Origin: an uncultured Bacteroidales bacterium
GTDB taxonomy: Bacteria > Bacteroidota > Bacteroidia > Bacteroidales > UBA11471
Direction of reading: 5' to 3'
Assembly (NCBI GenBank): GCA_947625885.1
Contig: CANQQA010000022.1
Location: forward strand, 1-42,328
Length of the DNA: 42,328 nucleotides
In this document: positions 38,338 through 42,328 of the stretch, in pieces
How positions within the stretch are numbered: position 1 is the first letter of the stretch
How the letters are laid out: every line of letters begins with the position of its first letter
Notes under the pieces: model-generated
The model's input: only the letters and a program-made list of their open reading frames with translations
What the model was told of the DNA's origin: nothing
Database searches by the model: none
Made by a program: the position numbers and the translations under genes

Positions 38338-38366
38338 AGAAAAGGCGTATAGGGAACGCCTTTTCT
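38338..38366 (-). terminator. Hairpin between the aldolase and MFS genes
   Basis: A perfect 11-bp stem AGAAAAGGCGT (38338-38348) with 38356-38366, 7-base loop. The only T tract lies within the stem and no long run follows, so it may be a partial terminator or an mRNA-stabilising element rather than a full stop. Confidence 0.55.
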
Positions 38367-38375
38367 CTGTTTTTC

Positions 38376-39041
38376 TTATCGTACCTCCTTGATGATTTCG
38401 AGCGCACCTTTGCAGAGGTCGGTGATTTTGCTCCACTCTTTGGCTGCGATGACATCTTTGGGGAAGAGGTTGCTACCCATGCCTACGCAGGTAACGCCGG
38501 CTTTGAACCAACCTTCGAGGTTTTCTTTGGTGGGTTTCACACCGCCGGTAACCATGAGCTTGCTCCAAGGCATCGGGGCTTTCAGACCTTTTACGAAAGA
38601 GGGACCCAGCACGTCGCCCGGGAAGACTTTGCACAAGTCGCAGCCGCACTCCTGTGCGAAACCGACTTCGGACACCGAACCGCAACCCGGCGTATAGGGC
38701 ACGAGACGACGGTTACAGATTTTTGCAATCTCGGGGTTGAACAAGGGACCTACGACGAAATTGGCGCCCAGCTGAATGTAGAGAGCTGCCGTAGCAGGAT
38801 CGACAACGGAGCCGACACCCAAAATCATTTCGGGGCACTCTTTGGCGGCATACTTCACCACTTCGGCAAAAACTTCGTGAGCGAAGTCGCCGCGGTTGGT
38901 AAACTCAAATGCACGAACACCGCCGTCGTAACAAGCCTTTATCACTTGTTTGGCAACTTCGGCATCTTTGTGATAGAAAACGGGTACCATACCGGTGCAA
39001 GTCATTGCTTGCAGTACCTCGATTTTTGAAAACTTAGCCAT
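38376..39041 (-). CDS. KDPG/KHG-type bifunctional aldolase
   Basis: A 221-residue class I aldolase that cleaves 2-keto-3-deoxy-6-phosphogluconate into pyruvate and glyceraldehyde 3-phosphate. Visible: the Schiff-base Lys in [45 protein letters not shown] and [12 protein letters not shown]. Length is typical. It lies between kdgK and the transporter gene on the same strand, completing the KDG to central metabolism step. Confidence 0.94.
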   Translation of the reverse strand: MAKFSKIEVLQAMTCTGMVPVFYHKDAEVAKQVIKACYDGGVRAFEFTNRGDFAHEVFAEVVKYAAKECPEMILGVGSVVDPATAALYIQLGANFVVGPLFNPEIAKICNRRLVPYTPGCGSVSEVGFAQECGCDLCKVFPGDVLGPSFVKGLKAPMPWSKLMVTGGVKPTKENLEGWFKAGVTCVGMGSNLFPKDVIAAKEWSKITDLCKGALEIIKEVR

Positions 39042-39083
39042 AGCTGTTTATGTTTTTAAGGTAAATAATTATTTCGTATGAAA

Positions 39084-39110
39084 GCAGAGGCGGCGCAAAA
39101 CCGCCTCTGC
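39084..39110 (-). terminator. Hairpin between kdgK and the aldolase gene
   Basis: A perfect 10-bp stem GCAGAGGCGG (39084-39093) with 39101-39110, loop CGCAAAA. On the minus strand only TTTC follows, so it looks like a weak or partial terminator that could lower aldolase and transporter expression relative to kdgK. Confidence 0.55.
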
Positions 39111-39134
39111 CCTTATGTTCCGATATATTCCGGA

Positions 39135-40178
39135 TTATCTCGACACGCGACCGGAAGCGTCGCCGCTCATGAGTTTTTCGACTTCTTCGACGGTTACGAG
39201 GTTGTAGTCGGCATAGATGGTGTGTTTCAGGCACGATGCCGCTACGGCGAAGTCGAGCGCTTTCTGGTCGTCGCCCGTGTAGGTGAGCAGTCCGTAGATG
39301 AGTCCGCCCATGAACGAGTCGCCGCCGCCTACGCGGTCGACGATGTGCGTGATGTCGTAACGGCGCGATTGGTAGAGCTTGCCGCCGGCATAGAGCACGC
39401 CGCCCCACGTGTTGTGGTTGGCATTGATGGAGCCGCGCAGGGTGATGATGACTTTCTTGGCTCTCGGGAATTTCTTCATCAGCTGCGTGCATACCGATTC
39501 GAATTCGGCGGCATTGACTTCGCCGTTGGTCTTGGCTACGTCGAAGCCTTCGGGTTTGATGCCGAATACTTTTTCGGCGTCTTCTTCATTGCCCAGTATC
39601 ACGTCGCACCCTTCGACCAGCGCCGGCATGATTTCCGATGCCGTCTTGCCGTATTTCCACAGGTTTTTCCGGTAATTGAGGTCGCACGATACGGTAACGC
39701 CCAGCCGGTTGGCTGCCTTGATGGCTTCGAGGCAGGCGTCGGCTGCGCCCTGCGAGAGCGCCGGCGTGATGCCCGTCCAGTGGAACCAATCGACGCCTTT
39801 GAACACGGTGTCCCAGTCTATCATGCCCGGTTTGATTTCTGCGATGGCGGAGTTGGCGCGGTCGTAAACCACTTTGCTGGCGCGTGCCACGGCTCCCGTT
39901 TCGAGGAAGTAGATGCCCAGACGGTCGCCGCCGTAGATGCAGTGGTCGGTCTTGACGCCGTATTTGTGCAAATCCATTTCGCACGCTTTGGCGATGTCGT
40001 TTTTAGGAAAACGGGTTACGAACTCGGCATCGACGCCGTAATTTGCCAAAGAGACTGCCACGTTGGCTTCACCGCCGCCGAAGGTTGCCGTGAACTCTTT
40101 TGCCTGACTGAACCGCAGATACCCGGGCGTGGCCAAGCGCAACATGATTTCTCCGAATGTTACTACTTTTTTGCTCAT
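39135..40178 (-). CDS. kdgK: 2-keto-3-deoxygluconate kinase (PfkB family)
   Basis: A 347-residue sugar kinase that phosphorylates 2-keto-3-deoxygluconate to KDPG. Visible: N-terminal TFGEIMLRLATPG and FGGGEANVAVSLANYG (PfkB signature 1), and the anion hole with catalytic Asp in DRVGGGDSFMGGLIYG (signature 2). First gene of a three-gene unit with the aldolase and MFS transporter; together they take up and break down hexuronate-derived KDG. The isomerase and dehydratase needed before KDG are not in the window. Confidence 0.92.
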   Translation of the reverse strand: MSKKVVTFGEIMLRLATPGYLRFSQAKEFTATFGGGEANVAVSLANYGVDAEFVTRFPKNDIAKACEMDLHKYGVKTDHCIYGGDRLGIYFLETGAVARASKVVYDRANSAIAEIKPGMIDWDTVFKGVDWFHWTGITPALSQGAADACLEAIKAANRLGVTVSCDLNYRKNLWKYGKTASEIMPALVEGCDVILGNEEDAEKVFGIKPEGFDVAKTNGEVNAAEFESVCTQLMKKFPRAKKVIITLRGSINANHNTWGGVLYAGGKLYQSRRYDITHIVDRVGGGDSFMGGLIYGLLTYTGDDQKALDFAVAASCLKHTIYADYNLVTVEEVEKLMSGDASGRVSR

Positions 40179-40223
40179 GATATTAAATATTGTGTTGTAA
40201 AACGATTTTTACGAATCATTCTA

Positions 40224-40231
40224 CAAATGTA
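40224..40231 (-). promoter_or_regulatory. -7 box (TACATTTG) of kdgK
   Basis: Exact TAnnTTTG on the minus strand, 45 bases before the kdgK ATG. No clear -33 box and no obvious operator. Confidence 0.55.
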
Positions 40232-40397
40232 ATATTTTTTTTCTTGAAAATAGTCTATCGGCATTATTTTTCATAAAAAATTTATGCTTCCGGTCGAAAA
40301 AACACGTCGGATTTTAGTCCGAAGACACCGGTAAAAAGAGAGAGCATTCCGTCGGATTCCATTTCTTATTCTTTTTTCATTCAAAAAAGAGTAAATT

Positions 40398-40446
40398 TTT
40401 TGATATAAAATTTGTTTTTCTTACTTTAATATAATATCTTTGCGAA
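40398..40446 (+). repeat. Duplicated promoter block, copy A
   Basis: A 49-base block containing a complete promoter: TTTG (40411-40414), 20-bp spacer, TATCTTTG (40435-40442). It matches copy B at 40569-40618 in all but about three substitutions and one indel. No convincing reading frame follows. Confidence 0.85.
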
Positions 40447-40568
40447 GAAAAAAAAGAAAGATTGCAGATTTTGTAATGAAAATTTTCCATGCTTGAAAAA
40501 TTCACACATAAATATATCTATAAAAACAAACGCAAAATTTCATACCCGAGCTATAAAAAGAACGAAAA

Positions 40569-40618
40569 TTTTGATATAAAATTTTGATTTTATTACATTA
40601 ATATAATATCTTTGCGAA
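40569..40618 (+). repeat. Duplicated promoter block, copy B
   Basis: A 50-base direct repeat of copy A, starting 171 bases after it, also with a perfect promoter: TTTG (40583-40586), 20-bp spacer, TATCTTTG (40607-40614). Both point away from kdgK towards the terminator at 40751. Confidence 0.85.
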
Positions 40619-40620
40619 AA

Positions 40621-40786
40621 AGATATTTGCAAAACCGAAAAAAGATAAGGATACGGATAAAAAACAAAGGGGAATATTTTTCGCAAGATGCTCTATTAGA
40701 TCTTAGAATCGCTTTTATAAAAATTATGTTTCCCTGTTGATGAATGGCGCGAGGGGACGGATTTTCCGTTTCCTCATTTTTATTTT
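40621..40786 (+). ncRNA. Candidate small RNA downstream of promoter copy B
   Basis: About 165 bases from the predicted start near 40621 to the terminator at 40751-40785. The region holds no reading frame of note on the plus strand (short ATG frames stop within a few codons). A longer transcript from copy A (start near 40449) would also end at this terminator. It lies just beyond the 3' end of tadA, convergent with it. No known RNA family was recognised; the call rests only on promoter plus terminator without a gene. Confidence 0.5.
40751..40785 (+). terminator. Plus-strand terminator with no upstream gene
   Basis: Stem GAGGGGACGG (40751-40760) with CCGTTTCCTC (40766-40775), two G-T pairs, loop ATTTT, then ATTTTTATTTT. 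On the minus strand no T run follows, so it does not belong to tadA. Confidence 0.75.
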
Positions 40787-40799
40787 CAGGGGAAGGCAT

Positions 40800-41249
40800 T
40801 CATCGCCGCTGTTTGAAAAAATCGGACATCAATCGGGCACACTCCTCTTGCAGAACACCGGCAACGACTTCGGTTTTGGGGTGCAGAGCTTCGGGGGCAA
40901 AACGGCGATAGCCACGCTTCTCATCGGCTGCACCGAAAACGAGCCGCCCCATCTGCGTCCACCCGATAGCGCCGGCACACATGACGCACGGTTCCACCGT
41001 AACATAGAGGGTGCAGGTCGGGAGGTATTTGCCGCCCAGCACGTCGGCGGCTGCGGTGAGCACCTGCATCTCGGCGTGAGCCGTAACGTCGTGCAGCGTT
41101 TCGGTAAGGTTGTGCCCGCGTGCCACGATTCGTCCTTTGCATACGACAACCGCACCGACCGGCACTTCACCTTGTTCGTATGCGAGCTGCGCTTCGGCGA
41201 GCGCAGCTCGCATACAGGTTTCGTCCTGTTTCCGAAGTGTATCGTCCAC
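40800..41249 (-). CDS. tadA: tRNA-specific adenosine deaminase TadA
   Basis: A 149-residue zinc deaminase that converts A34 to inosine in tRNA-Arg(ACG). Visible: catalytic HAEMQ (zinc His and general-base Glu) and the zinc pair PCVMC, plus GAVVVCKGRIVARGHN. Length and motifs fit TadA; a general cytidine/guanine deaminase is less likely. It begins 3 bases after the SIMPL gene's stop, so the two are co-transcribed and possibly translationally coupled. Confidence 0.93.
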   Translation of the reverse strand: MDDTLRKQDETCMRAALAEAQLAYEQGEVPVGAVVVCKGRIVARGHNLTETLHDVTAHAEMQVLTAAADVLGGKYLPTCTLYVTVEPCVMCAGAIGWTQMGRLVFGAADEKRGYRRFAPEALHPKTEVVAGVLQEECARLMSDFFKQRR

Positions 41250-41252
41250 CGG

Positions 41253-41969
41253 TCAGTCTTTAAGGTAATAGTCGATAGTGGTTACCACGCGCACCTGTTT
41301 GATGTAGGGTGTGTTCTCGTCGCGATTGTTGATGACGAACTGCCCCTGATTGGCGCGGCGTATCTTGCCCAAACGGCTGTCGGAGTCCTTGGCGAACTTA
41401 TCGGCGGCGCTGCGGGCGGCGCGGGTGGCTTCTTCTATCATCTCGGGCTTTATGGCATTGAGACCGGTAAACTCGTACTGCGTATTGTAACGGTAATCGC
41501 CATCGACAATGGCAACGCCGAGTTTCAACAGGTCTGCCTGCTGCTTAATCAATTCTCTCACCTTATCGACCTGCGAAGAGGTTACCGTAATGACTGCCGT
41601 AACATTGTAACGGTACGGGGTGTCGTTGTTGCTGTAACGTTCGGCGCGCAAGTCGAGAATCTGCGGGGCTGCGACGGAAATTTCGCCATCGGTGATGCCG
41701 TTCTCTTTCAGAAAGGCGCACACGATGTCGGTCTTTCGATTGACGCTGTTGTAAATCGTCGTCATGTCGTTTCCGATTTCCTTGAATACCAAGGGCCATA
41801 TCACCCTGTCGGCAGCGACTTCGCGTTCGGCAAGTCCTTTGACCGTAACGATGCGGTCGCGGTCTTTGATTTTCACCAAACTGCCTCCGAGCGTTATGCC
41901 CAACGCCACCAAGCCGAGCGCTACCAGCAAACCGGCGAACACAATCTGTCTGCTTTTTCCCGTTTCCAT
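41253..41969 (-). CDS. SIMPL-domain (DUF541) membrane-anchored protein
   Basis: A 238-residue protein with one N-terminal membrane segment (residues about 8-30, IVFAGLLVALGLVALGITLGG) and a periplasmic SIMPL domain (ITVTSSQVDKVRELI, ATRAARSAADKFAKDS, QVRVVTTIDYYL). SIMPL proteins form oligomeric shells; the family includes BP26 and YggE, linked to oxidative stress, but no specific role is known here. The frame opens at 42002, but the -7 box at 42000-42007 excludes that, so the ATG at 41969 is used. Confidence 0.86.
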   Translation of the reverse strand: METGKSRQIVFAGLLVALGLVALGITLGGSLVKIKDRDRIVTVKGLAEREVAADRVIWPLVFKEIGNDMTTIYNSVNRKTDIVCAFLKENGITDGEISVAAPQILDLRAERYSNNDTPYRYNVTAVITVTSSQVDKVRELIKQQADLLKLGVAIVDGDYRYNTQYEFTGLNAIKPEMIEEATRAARSAADKFAKDSDSRLGKIRRANQGQFVINNRDENTPYIKQVRVVTTIDYYLKD

Positions 41970-41999
41970 ATTCGAGTCATTAAATGTTATACAATAACA

Positions 42000-42007
42000 C
42001 AAATGTA
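42000..42007 (-). promoter_or_regulatory. -7 box (TACATTTG) of the SIMPL-tadA unit
   Basis: Exact TAnnTTTG on the minus strand, 30 bases before the chosen start, which it decides. Confidence 0.6.
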
Positions 42008-42055
42008 ATCATTTTTTTGAAAAGATGATTCAACAGGTGCTTTTATTCACAAAAA

Positions 42056-42083
42056 AAGAGAGCCTTGTATGCAAGACTCTCTT
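42056..42083 (-). terminator. Terminator of fabD
   Basis: Stem AAGAGAGCCTTG (42056-42067) with 42072-42083, one non-Watson-Crick pair, loop TATG. On the minus strand it is followed by a run of T. Confidence 0.88.
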
Positions 42084-42103
42084 CAAGCGGATATTCGCGA
42101 AAT

Positions 42104-42328
42104 TTATTGGATACCGGAAGTTTCGACTTCTTTGTTTATCTTCTTTACCAAGCCTTGCAACACGGTGCCCGGACCGACTTCGGTGAACGAAGTGGTGCCG
42201 TCGGCAATCATGTGGAGCACCGTTTGCGTCCAGCGCACGGGGGCGGTCAGTTGGGCGATAAGATTTTTCTTTATGGCATCGGGGTCGGTTTCTGCCTGAG
42301 CCGTTACGTTTTGGTAAACGGGGCATTT
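42104..42328 (-). CDS. fabD: Malonyl-CoA:ACP transacylase FabD, C-terminal part (cut by window edge)
   Basis: The last 74 residues only; the gene continues past the right edge. The frame reads KCPVYQNVTAQAETDP, then LIAQLTAPVRWTQTVLHMIADG, then FTEVGPGTVLQGLVKKIN before the stop, the standard FabD C-terminus (PVYQNVTA, PVRWTQTV, EVGPGxVLxGL). FabD loads malonyl groups onto acyl carrier protein for fatty acid elongation. The catalytic Ser lies outside the window. Confidence 0.9.
   Translation of the reverse strand, partial: KCPVYQNVTAQAETDPDAIKKNLIAQLTAPVRWTQTVLHMIADGTTSFTEVGPGTVLQGLVKKINKEVETSGIQ

Noticed and set aside
40593-40799. A 68-codon minus-strand frame directly after tadA
   Set aside because: AT-rich, low-complexity translation that runs back through promoter copy B; no family likeness and no start signal beyond the overlap with tadA's stop.

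Overview
The window is a piece of a Bacteroidales (Bacteroidota) chromosome. Evidence: serine palmitoyltransferase, an LpxC-FabZ fusion, DUF3078/DUF4293/DUF6913-type proteins, a BspA-like leucine-rich-repeat protein with a type IX-like C-terminus, and above all Bacteroidota promoters. At least seven sites carry TTTG plus TAnnTTTG at 18-20 bp spacing, and many more carry an exact TAnnTTTG box. The genus cannot be fixed from the sequence alone. Most genes are housekeeping or conserved; no integrase, transposase, phage gene or CRISPR array was seen.

Layout. 1-114: a 22-bp-period tandem repeat array running off the left edge. 273-4965: mfd and a secreted C1B peptidase. 5033-6223 (-): serine palmitoyltransferase. 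6450-10275: lipid A/fatty-acid operon lpxD, lpxC-fabZ, lpxA, then an acidic pRiA4b ORF-3-like protein. 10345-12589 (-): carboxynorspermidine/saccharopine dehydrogenase and recA, divergent from mazG (12688-13479). 13527-15447 (-): SpoU/TrmH methyltransferase and iron alcohol dehydrogenase. About 15590-15820: a 6S-like non-coding RNA with its own promoter and terminator. 15930-17552: BspA-like LRR protein. 17775-18271: tRNA operon Gly(GCC), Gly(CCC), Gly(GCC), Leu(CAG), Leu(GAG). 18341-19451: acyltransferase, tRNA-Gln(CTG) and a 54-residue rubredoxin. 19601-20524: DUF3078 outer-membrane protein. 20600-21590: a cupin gene divergent from an HxlR-type regulator, with a GGTTAC operator between. 22023-22364: a lone hypA. 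22390-24615 (-): trmD and a K+/H+ antiporter. 24778-28750: ligA, DUF6913, dapA, DUF4293. 28886-29344 (-): SPOR lipoprotein. 29509-34616: GH31 (with PA14) and GH3 glycosidases. 34725-36583 (-): TolB-like propeller lipoprotein and a beta-barrel protein. 36816-40178 (-): kdgK, KDPG-type aldolase and MFS transporter for 2-keto-3-deoxygluconate use. 40398-40785: two near-identical promoters in tandem leading to a terminator, with no credible gene between. 40800-41969 (-): SIMPL protein and tadA. 42104-42328 (-): the 3' end of fabD.

Functional themes are the Gram-negative envelope (lipid A, sphingolipid, phospholipid acyltransfer, beta-barrels), DNA repair (mfd, recA, ligA, mazG), and sugar use (a GH31/GH3 pair suited to xyloglucan oligosaccharides and a KDG branch for uronates). 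The least explained structures are the 22-bp repeat array, the 6S-like RNA and the duplicated promoter/small-RNA locus at 40.4-40.8 kb.
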